Of a stretch of DNA of 64,000 nt, positions 36,301 through 44,695 are shown in pieces (within the stretch, counting starts at the first letter, position 1; every line of letters begins with the position of its first letter). Where the stretch lies: positions 1 through 64,000 of the forward strand of contig CANLDA010000013.1 in NCBI GenBank assembly GCA_947489325.1, read 5' to 3'. This stretch comes from an uncultured Paracoccaceae bacterium (GTDB taxonomy: Bacteria; Pseudomonadota; Alphaproteobacteria; Rhodobacterales; Rhodobacteraceae). The notes beneath the pieces are model-generated. The model had not been told where the DNA came from. It was given only the letters and a program-made list of their open reading frames with translations, and ran no database searches. A program made the translations under genes and the position numbers.

Positions 36301-36919
36301 AGGTCACGTTGCGGCCCCAAATCATCCCTCCCGCAAATTTCTCACTAATGTAGTCACTTACGTTGTCGTACAGCAGGCGGTCGGATACGTTATTGACCCG
36401 CGACACGCCAACCAGCACATAGCGAGGACTTTCTTCCTCGGTGAAGGGGTTGGAGTAGTTCGCATAATAGAAGATAAGGCTGTTCCCAGCTTCAACGTTT
36501 GCGAAGAATGCGTCGGCGTTTTCGGAGCGCCGGTTGTTGTCCAGCTTTCCGTTCTCGTAGACATCGTCGCTATACATGGCCTCATAGGGCCATACACATG
36601 TCGTCGCCGGAGGAATGTCCCATTCAGTTCGACTCGCGCCGTCATTAAAAAAGTCGGGCGGGTTCGAGTATCCACTGATCATGTCCGTCCCAAAGGCGTT
36701 CGCGCTATAGACGCAAGGTGGCAACTCATCACTACTCAACCTTGATATAGGTTTTCCAGCATTTGCCATTTCCTTTTCGAGTTGGCGCTCGCGAGCAATA
36801 ACATCGCCAGGGTAGGATTGGCATCCGACACAGTAGCTATTCAATTCAGGGCGCTCACATATGCGGCCGTTCCATCCGTTGTCATGCCACGCAACTCTCG
36901 CCGTTAAATGAACTGTCAT
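33317..36919 (-). CDS. RecD2-like DNA helicase with C-terminal nuclease-like region and N-terminal Cys/Trp motif
   Basis: A 1200-residue protein. The middle part has superfamily 1 helicase motifs: GAAGTGKTTVICAI (Walker A, about residue 610), TIIVDEASMLD (motif II, about 680-690), VGDPNQLPPIGRG (motif III, about 715-727) and AYAISVHKAQGSEF (motif V, about 1010-1023), followed by YTALTRA. The C-terminus contains YLPDFSVTWNGEKWFWEHWGM (a possible P-D-x-E-type nuclease, about 1128-1148). The N-terminus starts with ARVAWHDNGWNGRIC and YCVGCQ, which could bind zinc or DNA ends. It is a single reading frame between virD4 and the HEPN-like gene, with no part in conjugation known. I expect it to act in defence or DNA repair. 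Confidence 0.8.
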   Translation of the reverse strand: MTVHLTARVAWHDNGWNGRICERPELNSYCVGCQSYPGDVIARERQLEKEMANAGKPISRLSSDELPPCVYSANAFGTDMISGYSNPPDFFNDGASRTEWDIPPATTCVWPYEAMYSDDVYENGKLDNNRRSENADAFFANVEAGNSLIFYYANYSNPFTEEESPRYVLVGVSRVNNVSDRLLYDNVSDYISEKFAGGMIWGRNVTSLYPDEGLRLPYHLYRDDLETLNRFVLYPDNPRTCKYGARQLTNDDAIGLLEQFLGSIRELRALGDESENWDERERWILGCIAELWNKRGLYPGLLNVMRFLGADQATDHARKLMAEGKSKDAHKLFFDAVDDNIEVAPYGLMGRPLAKLARQWLLKPDDARTLLRNVLPRLDLTLDQIQRIVSDDTRMRAEHGLMDDCSAPAENPYVLSERYVGDSPDDTIPWGTIDRGVLPSPELGGEPLADMEYDDARRFRALCVEQLKREPNQTFRAADGLLAEVNARLQKLPEWKFAHFTTRYFEVDRVTLEEALVLREEADRLWLYLDDVYDDERDIEDALAKLSGRADIQLQRPFPESDWQNEILDKKSPLLAKAREQYTRAVTAQAEVCEAIFRRPLAVVTGAAGTGKTTVICAIIRAVRQTEGDGAPVTVMAPTGKASDRVRAKLYERGIDRVETSTVHSFLAKGGWLNNNLTFRRSGGKREGGGTIIVDEASMLDLGLMASLVRAIDWRQVRRFILVGDPNQLPPIGRGRVFADTIVWLDRMDNGSIARLDQNLRQMGNAIAGQGTAILDLADLFVSSSAREDGDATSPQAEALLSAVHKGGDVDADLRIIYWDEPAKLADRLIKEVEAEMSAHTGQALNEEKPYELWRTAFEWMPEKYQILTPHRADPHGVEALNEALQQRVARGTMNWFGAVDGVTLFDKVIQYRNRPKSNPIWAYNLNTRKSERSEIFNGEIGFVQKHGFDVKKNRFRLKRFQVKFARKEHLGVAYGRDLPNGASESVESNLELAYAISVHKAQGSEFQHTFVLVPKSKTRSLSSELIYTALTRATRHCTLLVQGDVSTLLSARRPENTQTALINSSLYEGYFHAVPDALIHRKGWYEEGKIHEALSGDMVRSKSELIIANLLHERGVAFEYETPLIAPNGTMYLPDFSVTWNGEKWFWEHWGMMSSEKYAKHRDEKKAWYAQHFDGKLLETFESSTLSAEAAQIINDHFG

Positions 36920-37045
36920 GGTAACTCTTCCCCCCTGCAGAAAGGGTCTAATTGTGCTTCAGTATACAATCGACCGAATTCGTCTTGATGTATGGAGAGG
37001 GATTCTCGCCATCCGCCAAAACAGCAAATTCGCGTTTGCTGCAGG

Positions 37046-37756
37046 CTATACGTTCGCAGCGATATTGCTGGTGCGCAACCAATCAACCCACTTTTTCAGA
37101 AAACCTCGAAAGTCATCTTCTGTGATACGCAAGATGTTCAAGCCCTCCAAGTCTCCAAGGCCCACGGGGCATTTCCCCTCTCCGTTTTTGCATTCTAGGC
37201 GACCATATTTACCACTGACAAAAGCGTACATCTTTACTGGGCTATCATGTCCACTCTTTCCGTCTGCATCGAGGTATGCGACTCCGCCATGCGCAAGCGC
37301 ATTTCGAAGAATGCTTATCCACTGTGAGGCTGGCATGTTTCTGGCGGCTTTTCTCGCCTCATCACCGTCAAGGTAGATGGCGATGTTACTCGGGATTCCG
37401 TCTGCTGTGTTAAAGAATGGTTCTTTACGTAGGGTTGCAAACGACCATGCCGCGTCTTCGAAGAAAGGGGCGTCGGCGAAAGGCCCTTTTCTGATCACAT
37501 CAATAAAAGCTTGAGGAGCATCTTCACTGATATGTCGGTCGTCGGCGTATCCAGTGGGCCTGTCTATATGACGTTCGATACGTTCTATTGGCAGATTAAT
37601 GATCGGCATCGCCATAGAGATCAAGAATGTTGAAGTTAAAGGCCCGAGTTCGGGGCGATCATTTCCATAAACATTTTGTGCCTGGTCCCAAAGGCCATCA
37701 ATGAGTTCAAGGCAGCGTTCTGGCAGATTTATTCCGTAGTGAAAAGGTTGCCCCAA
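37046..37756 (-). CDS. HEPN-like protein, partner of the helicase-nuclease
   Basis: About 236 residues from a TTG at 37756 with GGAG six bases before it; another TTG at 37777 is in frame but has no site. Near residues 163-175 it has WISILRNALAHGGVAYL. The R-N-x-x-x-H signature (RNALAH) is the hallmark of HEPN RNases and HEPN-like sensors. The rest is helical, consistent with that fold. The gene is 126 bases upstream of the helicase gene on the same strand, so the two probably form an operon. HEPN proteins act as toxins, RNA cleavers or sensors in many defence systems; here only the motif is seen. Confidence 0.6.
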   Translation of the reverse strand: MGQPFHYGINLPERCLELIDGLWDQAQNVYGNDRPELGPLTSTFLISMAMPIINLPIERIERHIDRPTGYADDRHISEDAPQAFIDVIRKGPFADAPFFEDAAWSFATLRKEPFFNTADGIPSNIAIYLDGDEARKAARNMPASQWISILRNALAHGGVAYLDADGKSGHDSPVKMYAFVSGKYGRLECKNGEGKCPVGLGDLEGLNILRITEDDFRGFLKKWVDWLRTSNIAANV

Positions 37757-37921
37757 GTCTATCTCCTCTTTGTACAATTCTTACGTATTTTTTTTGGAGA
37801 CTATACCGATAATAATTACACAACAGCTTTGTTTTGAGGCGTCGGTTGTCGGTGGTCATGATGGTGATGCTGTATCTCGGCGACGCCCTGCAAAGCGAAC
37901 TGCAGGTCGGGGCGGAAAAAC

Positions 37922-38920
37922 CTAGTCCAACCGCTTTGCTCGTTCAGCAACCCTCTGAACCATCGAAACGGTCGCACCACTGGCTTGCCGTATCCCAGCC
38001 CCCGCAATCTCAGCATTCGACCTGGTCCCAAACCGTGCCCGCGCTCGCGAGCCCTTGGTGCCGATCAAGCCTTTGGCGAACCCGCCAGGGCCTGGAATGC
38101 TCGGCGGTCCGGCCATCATGAAGTTGCCTGAGATAGAACGCACGATCAGAGGGGTGGCGATGATCATGCCGCCTGCGAGGAACATCATCATGAAGAAGGG
38201 CACAAGCGCGCCGATATTGCTCGCTCCGGAGGGATCTCCGAGTTCGGTCATCAGCGAGCGCGACATGCCGACGACGGTGGAAAACACCCCTGCGATCACA
38301 AGGGGGTAGAGCGCGTATGAGACGGTGCTGGACAGCCAACGGTGGAAGTAGTCCTTGCTGACATCAAACAGCGAAAGCGCGATCATGATCGGGGCGATGC
38401 CGATCATGAAGGCCAGCATGATCTTCGCAAAGATCAGGACAAGGCCGCAGAGAGCGCCGATTACGCCAAGCAGGAAAGCACCGATCGCGCCGACAAGAGC
38501 TCCAGCCATCCAATGCATGTTGTCACCGGCGGCGTTCAGATAGTCGCCAAATTCCTCGATGAGATCGTCAAAGGCTGCTGCGAAATATGACGCACCCGCA
38601 CCGCCTCCGCCCAGCCCCGCCACCATGCCGCCCGCGAGCTGGTCGAGCCCGTTGATGAGGGCGCTTGCTACCGCGTTGAATTGCACCCAGTTCATTGCAA
38701 ACAGAGAGATGAGCATGAGCTTGAGGGCGAACCAGAACGCGGTCCGCCCATCCATGGACTTGTACTGAAACACCATGTTGAGGAAGACGCCGATCACGGC
38801 GAGCGTCGAGGCCACGGCAATGACGCCGCCAAGCTGACTGGCGACGTTGCCAAAGGTGGTTTGGGCCGCGTCTTCCAGAAAGTTATCGGTTGTCTCAACC
38901 ATCCAGGTGACGACGCCCAT
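37922..38920 (-). CDS. virB6: VirB6/TrbL-like inner-membrane channel protein
   Basis: A 332-residue protein with about seven hydrophobic segments (for example VIAVASTLAVIGVFLNM and GAIGAFLLGVIGALCGLVLIFAKIMLAF) and glycine-rich loops, as in VirB6. It forms part of the inner-membrane complex. The last gene of the virB operon. The C-terminal 70 residues are basic and probably cytoplasmic. Confidence 0.85.
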   Translation of the reverse strand: MGVVTWMVETTDNFLEDAAQTTFGNVASQLGGVIAVASTLAVIGVFLNMVFQYKSMDGRTAFWFALKLMLISLFAMNWVQFNAVASALINGLDQLAGGMVAGLGGGGAGASYFAAAFDDLIEEFGDYLNAAGDNMHWMAGALVGAIGAFLLGVIGALCGLVLIFAKIMLAFMIGIAPIMIALSLFDVSKDYFHRWLSSTVSYALYPLVIAGVFSTVVGMSRSLMTELGDPSGASNIGALVPFFMMMFLAGGMIIATPLIVRSISGNFMMAGPPSIPGPGGFAKGLIGTKGSRARARFGTRSNAEIAGAGIRQASGATVSMVQRVAERAKRLD

Positions 38921-38929
38921 CGGGTGCTC

Positions 38930-39121
38930 CTATGTTTTCTCGGTCGGTTTGACTCGCCAGATGTCGCGCTTCAGGAAGGCCTTCAGGATGTGTTCGCCGT
39001 CGAAATCCGGCACGACGGAGACCAGCTCCCAGCCGTCCTGACCAAGGGCGCTCAGCTGCGCTTCGATCTTCGGTGGCTTTGTCTTGGCGGTGTTGATCAG
39101 TTCAATCTTGTATTCAAACAT
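38930..39121 (-). CDS. DUF4177-like small protein in the virB operon
   Basis: 63 residues, MFEYKIELINTAKTKPPKIEAQLSALGQDGWELVSVVP. The y-E-Y-K-x-n and L-x-x-G-x-x-G-W-E-L-V pattern is that of DUF4177. Its start overlaps the end of virB11 by eight bases. Role in conjugation unknown. Confidence 0.65.
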   Translation of the reverse strand: MFEYKIELINTAKTKPPKIEAQLSALGQDGWELVSVVPDFDGEHILKAFLKRDIWRVKPTEKT

Positions 39122-40109
39122 GGGCTGTTTCCTTTGCCAGGGCCGGATCTATCGGCAGGTAAAATTCGGTAATGCCGCGCGCGCCTTCATGGCGACCGGC
39201 TTGAATGATCACATCGATCGAGCGGGTGATGTAGTCGTTCATGTCCTGGTAGGTCATGGGCACATCGGTTTTTAGGGCGGCGATTGCCAAGCGTTGGACT
39301 GCCAGCTGAGGCGTTTCGGCATGCAGCGTGGTGAGAGAGCCGCCGTGGCCGGTGTTGATGGCCTCGAGGAAGGTCATGGCCTCTTTGCCGCGCACTTCGC
39401 CCAAGACAATCCGGTCAGGTCGCATGCGCAAGGTGGAGGTCAGCAGGACATCAGCGCTGCGCATAGCCTCATCGCGATCAGACATCAGCGTGACGACATT
39501 GGGCTGCGCTGGACGCAGTTCGGCAGCCTCTTCGATCGTAATGATACGTTCGTCGGTGGGCACGAATGAGAGGATCTTGCGCGCCGTGACAGTCTTGCCT
39601 GTCGAGGTGCCGCCGGACACGATCATGTTGAGCTTATGCGTGACGCAGAACTTAATCGCGGCGTCGATGTCGCCGGAGGCCACGACATCTCGCAGCTCGG
39701 CATTGCGCTTGCGTCTTGCGCCCTCGTTGCTGCGCTCTTTTCCGAACAAGTAAGAAAGCTTGATCCGTTCCAATGGCAGGTCGGCGAAGAACCGCAGGGA
39801 AATCGCGTAACCGCCATCAACGGCGGGAGGCTGGATGACCTGCGATCGGATTGGGCGGTCACGGTAGCTGATGCTGACCGAGACGATGGGCTTCGTTCGG
39901 CTGAGCGTGGTGTTCGCGGCGGAGGCAATCTGATTGCCAAGGTCTTTGATTTCATTTGGCGAGAGCCGACGATTTACACCCCGCATAAAATGATCCCCCT
40001 GAAACTCAGCCCACAGCGTGCCGTCGGGGTTGATGCAAAGCTCGATCAGCTTTGGGTCACGCGCCTCGGGGATCTTGTCCATCGAGCTTTGCAGATAGCT
40101 TGCGGCCAT
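39114..40109 (-). CDS. virB11: VirB11 secretion ATPase
   Basis: A 331-residue cytoplasmic ATPase. Walker A SGGTSTGKTVTARKI is at about residues 166-180, the Asp box IITIEEAAEL at about 192-201, and the Walker B-like LRMRPDRIVLGEVRG and His box GHGGSLTTLHAETP follow. It powers pilus assembly and substrate transfer together with VirB4 and VirD4. Confidence 0.9.
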   Translation of the reverse strand: MAASYLQSSMDKIPEARDPKLIELCINPDGTLWAEFQGDHFMRGVNRRLSPNEIKDLGNQIASAANTTLSRTKPIVSVSISYRDRPIRSQVIQPPAVDGGYAISLRFFADLPLERIKLSYLFGKERSNEGARRKRNAELRDVVASGDIDAAIKFCVTHKLNMIVSGGTSTGKTVTARKILSFVPTDERIITIEEAAELRPAQPNVVTLMSDRDEAMRSADVLLTSTLRMRPDRIVLGEVRGKEAMTFLEAINTGHGGSLTTLHAETPQLAVQRLAIAALKTDVPMTYQDMNDYITRSIDVIIQAGRHEGARGITEFYLPIDPALAKETAHV

Positions 40110-40111
40110 GA

Positions 40112-41425
40112 TCAGAAAATCTCCAGATCGCGGTCTACCATCACGGTGACACGGGCACCTTGGTCGACATAGATCACGGGAGAGACGGAGAGGTATTCGC
40201 CAATCACGCTTTGCGCGCTGTCTTGCAGGTCTTCGCCAATGCCCTCGAGAACATCAGAGGTGATCTCATCTTCGGTGTTCTGGGCTGCCACAGCGGGCAA
40301 AGCCCCGATCAGAGATATCAGGGCGGCGGTCCCAAACCGCGTGCCAAAACGGCTGTCGACGAAACCGGTCGTGCCAGAGCGCCCCAGCTCATCTCCACCA
40401 AAAGCGCTGATTTCAACGGTCTGGTTGCTGGGCAGAAAGATCCGGTCCCAGGCGATTGTCACCCGTTGCTGCGCGATGTCGAGGCCAGATTGATACCGTC
40501 CTATCAGACGCGCGCCGCGCGGGATCAGGATCCGCGAGCCGTCATAGGCGTGGACATCTTCGGACACCATCGCGCGGACCTGACCGGCGAGCGAGCTGTC
40601 GATTGTGGTCTCCAGCACGGCCTGGATCATCGTGCCCTGAACAACAGTGTTTGACGGGTTCACGATCAACTGGGCTTGCGTCACCTCAGCAGGTTCAGCG
40701 CCGTTGCGGACAAAGTCTGTGTCGCCATCAAGCCGCCGCTGCTGCGCGGCGGGTTCATTGTTGCCGCCTCCGGTGCCGCCAAAGGCGATGATTGGGCTGG
40801 CGATACGGGCTTGCAGCTCCTCAAGTTCGGCTTGCCGCCGCCGCTCGAGCTCCTGAAGGCGCATTTCTTCGGCCGAAGGGCCAGTTGGCGCAGGCGTGCG
40901 AGGGGTTTCCAGGCGTGCAAGCTCAAGATCGTTCTGCAGGCGCTGGATTTGCCGCGCACGTTCTTCCAACTCTTCGCGCAAGGCGGTTTGCGTTGCAGCT
41001 GCCTCGCTACGCAGGGCGTCGATCTCTGCGCCCAAGGTTTCCAATGCCTCGAGGTCGACAGTTGGGGCTTCAGGTGCAGGTGCGTTGCGCATGGCTTCGA
41101 GCTCGCGCCGCATGGCGTCCATTTGCGCACGCAGCTCTTCTGTTTCGCTGGCCGGTTCCGGCTCAGGCGGTGGCGATGTTTCAATCGGTGCAGGCGTGGG
41201 TTCGAGCGTACCAAACCCCGGACCGGCCGCTTGGAATTCGTCCGGTGAGGCGGTTTCCAAGCTTGCGGGTTCAGAACCGCCAGAGAATAACAGCAATAGG
41301 CCGCCAAGGGCCGCGATTGCCCCAATGCCGAGCGCAACGGTGATTAAAGACGGACGTGCCTTTGGGTTTTGTGGTTTTCCTTCAAGCGCTTCGAGGCGTT
41401 TCTTAAGCTCAGTCGTTTCACTCAT
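40112..41425 (-). CDS. virB10: VirB10/TrbI-like channel protein
   Basis: A 437-residue bitopic protein: a short cytoplasmic N-terminus, one membrane segment at about residues 27-47, a Pro/Ala/Glu-rich periplasmic spacer with a coiled coil (about 85-190), and the C-terminal beta-barrel domain (from about 225; VNPSNTVVQGTMIQAVLETTIDSSL, SRILIPRGARLIGRYQSG). It spans both membranes in the T4SS core. Confidence 0.9.
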   Translation of the reverse strand: MSETTELKKRLEALEGKPQNPKARPSLITVALGIGAIAALGGLLLLFSGGSEPASLETASPDEFQAAGPGFGTLEPTPAPIETSPPPEPEPASETEELRAQMDAMRRELEAMRNAPAPEAPTVDLEALETLGAEIDALRSEAAATQTALREELEERARQIQRLQNDLELARLETPRTPAPTGPSAEEMRLQELERRRQAELEELQARIASPIIAFGGTGGGNNEPAAQQRRLDGDTDFVRNGAEPAEVTQAQLIVNPSNTVVQGTMIQAVLETTIDSSLAGQVRAMVSEDVHAYDGSRILIPRGARLIGRYQSGLDIAQQRVTIAWDRIFLPSNQTVEISAFGGDELGRSGTTGFVDSRFGTRFGTAALISLIGALPAVAAQNTEDEITSDVLEGIGEDLQDSAQSVIGEYLSVSPVIYVDQGARVTVMVDRDLEIF

Positions 41426-42113
41426 CGTGGTTTGCCTCGCTCATCTCTTGCACGCAAATCTCGTCCTCGCCGAGCCTGAGAACCCATCGATCGCTGACAC
41501 CTGACACGCGGATCACGCCGTCTGGCCGCGCGAGCGCATTCACGCTGCGCTCATTGCCCCCAGACCATCGAAAGATCGCGGGAAGCGGTGCGTTCGCGGC
41601 AAAACGGAAATAGGTGAATGTGCCGTCATCCCAAATCTCGCGCGGGGTGATCTCGGATCGTGCGCTGACGCCATAGGCGTGATTTGCTGGCGCGCCTGCA
41701 GCCACACGCGATTGCCGAGGGGCCGCCTCGGGATAGGTGAAGCGAATGACGTAGAAGGTCGGCGAGCTCGCCTCGGTGACGTTAAAGTAATAGCTGCGCC
41801 GATTGGTGTAGACGGTGATGTTTGTATGCGCGCCCCGCGAGACCGGCTTGATCGCAAAAGCCTGGCCGCCGGGTACGCCGTCCAGGAGAAACCCTTCAGT
41901 GTCGCCCGCAATGATCGAGCGGATGGTCTCGCCTTGGCCGAACTCGATGCTGGTCACATGGGTCAGGCTGGTGCGGATGCGGTAGACCTGCCCATCCTGA
42001 TAGGTGGCTAGCCGGACGCGGGCATCATAGGGGCCTTGGCGCGGCTGAGTTTCCGCATAGGCGGTACCAGCAAGCGGAACAAAGAGGACGAGGATCAGGA
42101 ACAGGCGGCGCAT
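41418..42113 (-). CDS. virB9: VirB9-like outer-membrane complex protein
   Basis: A 231-residue protein with an N-terminal signal peptide (cleavage after AYA). Motifs such as RRSYYFNV, FYVIRFTYP and DGTFTYFRFAANAPLP are the VirB9/TrbG beta-sandwich features. It associates with VirB10 and the outer-membrane lipoprotein. It overlaps virB10 by eight bases. Confidence 0.88.
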   Translation of the reverse strand: MRRLFLILVLFVPLAGTAYAETQPRQGPYDARVRLATYQDGQVYRIRTSLTHVTSIEFGQGETIRSIIAGDTEGFLLDGVPGGQAFAIKPVSRGAHTNITVYTNRRSYYFNVTEASSPTFYVIRFTYPEAAPRQSRVAAGAPANHAYGVSARSEITPREIWDDGTFTYFRFAANAPLPAIFRWSGGNERSVNALARPDGVIRVSGVSDRWVLRLGEDEICVQEMSEANHDE

Positions 42114-42116
42114 GGG

Positions 42117-42767
42117 TTACTCCAGACGATCCGAGCGGATCGCGTATTCGGTGACGGTGAAACCAAAAGGGTTCTGCCAGACATCGTCGATCGACCGGCT
42201 ATTTTCGGGCCGAAACTCAAACATCAGCGTTGCAGTGAAGAGCCCGTTTTGAGAGCCGCGCGGTGAGTTGAGCCGCTTGCGCAGGCGCACCTGGGCTCGG
42301 TTGGCGCTGATATGGGTGATCGAAAGCACCTCGACATCAAGCCGGGCATCTGTGCCGTAGCTGTCCGGCGGATAGGCCTCATGGCCGCTGGTCCATAATG
42401 CGCGCAACCCTGCAGCTGCCGCACCGTCCGACTGGTCCAGGACCTGCCGCACACGCACGTCATTGTCGAGCTGATTGTAGGTCTCTCGATCAATGACATA
42501 GCGGTAAACCTGTGCTTCGATGATAGCGGGGCGTTCCGTGAGTGAGACCGCTTCAACCATGGCATTGGGGAGGGCCATGCCGGTTTCGCTATCAAATGGC
42601 ACGATCATGGGCGGCGGGTCCACGTCGAGCAGGGCCACGAGGGCGGCAGCGAGGCAACCTGCCATGCCAAACGCCATGCCTGTCAGCCCCAGCTTCTGCC
42701 ACATGAGCTCGCGTCGTCTTGCGCCGTAGACGAGCTCTTCTTCGATGATTTCTGCCTCGCTGTTCAT
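42117..42767 (-). CDS. virB8: VirB8-like inner-membrane assembly factor
   Basis: A 216-residue bitopic protein. The N-terminal cytoplasmic helix is followed by a membrane segment (LTGMAFGMAGCLAAALVALLDV, about 26-47) and the periplasmic domain with the VirB8 features R-E-T-Y and ...LNSPRGSQNGLFTATLMFEF. It nucleates the T4SS. The gene is five bases from virB9. Confidence 0.88.
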   Translation of the reverse strand: MNSEAEIIEEELVYGARRRELMWQKLGLTGMAFGMAGCLAAALVALLDVDPPPMIVPFDSETGMALPNAMVEAVSLTERPAIIEAQVYRYVIDRETYNQLDNDVRVRQVLDQSDGAAAAGLRALWTSGHEAYPPDSYGTDARLDVEVLSITHISANRAQVRLRKRLNSPRGSQNGLFTATLMFEFRPENSRSIDDVWQNPFGFTVTEYAIRSDRLE

Positions 42768-42770
42768 GGA

Positions 42771-43550
42771 TTAGTCCGCGCGGAGGTCTGGCAGGGTGAA
42801 GTCCATGTAGCGGCGCTCTTCGGCCAGCGTGGCGGCATCCACCACGCCAGATTGGCCAGCGCCGACCGTCTGGATGGCTTCGAGTTCCCACATTCGCGTC
42901 ATGGCAATGGCTAGCTCGGCTGTGACGCGGGTGTTGTGATCGACGGCTTCCTTGAGCGTTTCCATGTCCGGGATCAATGAGACTAGCTGTTCAACCCGTT
43001 CGAGGGACTGCGCGGCCTCGTCATAGCTGTTCTCGGCCGCCGCTGACATTACGGCCCCAGTCCCCGCCTGACTGGCGATGCGCTCAGCCCCTGGATTACC
43101 GCTGCTGGCCATGTCGGACAGGCTATCTTGATCGAACCCTGCATCTTCTAGGGCTTGTGTCATACGGCCTTCCATCTGAGGGGCCGCATTGCCGATCAGG
43201 CCGCTGAAATCGCCGCTTTGGATTTGCCGGATGGTGCCAAGGAGATCACCGAATTCCTGATCGAGAAGCCCGTCGAGATCACCGCCCATGGCCATTTCGA
43301 TGATATCTGTCGCGCCTGTCAGCGCTGCGTAGGTCTCATTCAGCGTGTCCAGTTGCTGTTGCACCAGATCAAGCTGTTCGAGAAGCGTGTCGAGCTGGTC
43401 GGTTTGGATCCCGAAATCCTCCAGCATCTGCTGCAGCTGACGAATTTCCTGTGCGATATTGCGCGTGTCGACCGTTGGGACACCTTGGGCAGACAGGGGT
43501 GAGGCAACCAACAGCGCGCAAGTGGCAGCGGTATTTAGAAAGCGGATCAT
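42771..43550 (-). CDS. virB5: VirB5/TrbJ-like pilus-tip protein
   Basis: A 259-residue secreted protein with a signal peptide (MIRFLNTAATCALLVASPLS, mature start QGVPTVDTRN). It has the coiled-coil pattern of VirB5/TrbJ (REL QQMLEDFGIQTDQLDTLLEQL is the first helix) and the C-terminal MDFTLPDLR end. The start overlaps the stop of the preceding transglycosylase gene. Confidence 0.85.
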   Translation of the reverse strand: MIRFLNTAATCALLVASPLSAQGVPTVDTRNIAQEIRQLQQMLEDFGIQTDQLDTLLEQLDLVQQQLDTLNETYAALTGATDIIEMAMGGDLDGLLDQEFGDLLGTIRQIQSGDFSGLIGNAAPQMEGRMTQALEDAGFDQDSLSDMASSGNPGAERIASQAGTGAVMSAAAENSYDEAAQSLERVEQLVSLIPDMETLKEAVDHNTRVTAELAIAMTRMWELEAIQTVGAGQSGVVDAATLAEERRYMDFTLPDLRAD

Positions 43551-44695
43551 CGGAGTACCTCCAGATCGAATTGCATGAAGTCTTGTTCGCGCGCCTGCGC
43601 GGCCGCCATGGCCAGCTGTGCGGCGCTAAGCGGGCGGGTGTGGGCGGCCTTGAGGCGCGTGCGGATGGCGATCAGACGGGCGAGTTCGGCCCGCGCATAG
43701 GTGTTGAGAGACATGGCCGCGTGAATGTCATCTGTCTCACCAATGCGGGTGATGATGTCCTGCACGCGCAGCGCGGCCGCTTGCACCGAGACCAAGGAAT
43801 AATCGCCATAGACCCCAGCACCGAAGGAAGTCAGGCTCATGGTCGAGTTGGCAAGCAAGACGGGATCAATGGTGCCGAGCGCATCGACGCCGCCGACGAG
43901 GGCAAGATAAAGGTTGTAGCGCTCCGGGATCACCTGAACGTAGTGCTGGGTCTCAGCAAAAGGCGGCACGCCGCCGTAGCGCTGCACGTTGCCCGGACCT
44001 GCATTGTAGGCGGCCAGCCCGTGAATGATGTTGCCGTCAAACATGGCCAGCATCTGCGCCAGATATTGTGCACCGCCGGTGAGCTGGATGTAGGGGTTTT
44101 CATAATAGGCCGGATAAATCCCGAGATCCTGCGCTGTGCCGGGCATGATCTGGGTCAGGCCGAATGCACCAACAGGGGATCGCGCGCCGATGGTGAAGCG
44201 GCTTTCTTGCCAGATCAGCGCCTGCAACAGGCAGCGCCATTGCTTGGGCGACAGACCCGCAGCGCCCACGCCAGACAGATGGTGCGTTTCCTGAGCGGCA
44301 CGAATGATCAGCTGTTCGATCGAGCCCGAGGCGTCACCGAACATTTGGGCTGCGCCGGGGTTTGGATCAACCGGACCGTAAAGCGTGTCTGCAGCGCTTT
44401 TAGGTGATGAGCCTGCTTCCAAACTCGCGACCAGCGCGCCTGAATTTCCGCTGACCAACGTCGTGGCATCAAGGATGACTTGCAGCGCCTGAAGTTGTTC
44501 TTGCTCGAGCTCTTCAAGCTCTTCCTCTTTGGTCAACCGATCCCGCTGCAGCGCCAAATCTTGTTCGCTCTGTTGCAACACGCGCTCGCGCTGCAGGAAC
44601 ATGCCCGCATCGAAGGTTGGCACACCTTGGGCAAAGGCCAATGGCGCGGCCAGCGACAACAAGCCCGCTAGGATATGCGGGCGAAAACTATTCAC
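43547..44695 (-). CDS. Lytic transglycosylase inserted in a VirB5-like protein
   Basis: A 382-residue secreted protein. The mature end begins QGVPTFDAGMF, the same as VirB5, and is followed by a long coiled coil (residues about 25-75). Residues about 150-265 are a goose-type lysozyme fold: WQESRFTIGARSPVGAFGLTQIMPGTA with the catalytic glutamate (E in QESR), and AAYNAGPGNV. The C-terminal 100 residues (REQDFMQFDLEVLR) match the VirB5 C-terminus (ERRYMDFTLPDLR). The start GTG at 44695 overlaps the small lipoprotein gene. The protein would open the peptidoglycan for the secretion channel while having a VirB5-like frame. Confidence 0.8.
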   Translation of the reverse strand: MNSFRPHILAGLLSLAAPLAFAQGVPTFDAGMFLQRERVLQQSEQDLALQRDRLTKEEELEELEQEQLQALQVILDATTLVSGNSGALVASLEAGSSPKSAADTLYGPVDPNPGAAQMFGDASGSIEQLIIRAAQETHHLSGVGAAGLSPKQWRCLLQALIWQESRFTIGARSPVGAFGLTQIMPGTAQDLGIYPAYYENPYIQLTGGAQYLAQMLAMFDGNIIHGLAAYNAGPGNVQRYGGVPPFAETQHYVQVIPERYNLYLALVGGVDALGTIDPVLLANSTMSLTSFGAGVYGDYSLVSVQAAALRVQDIITRIGETDDIHAAMSLNTYARAELARLIAIRTRLKAAHTRPLSAAQLAMAAAQAREQDFMQFDLEVLR

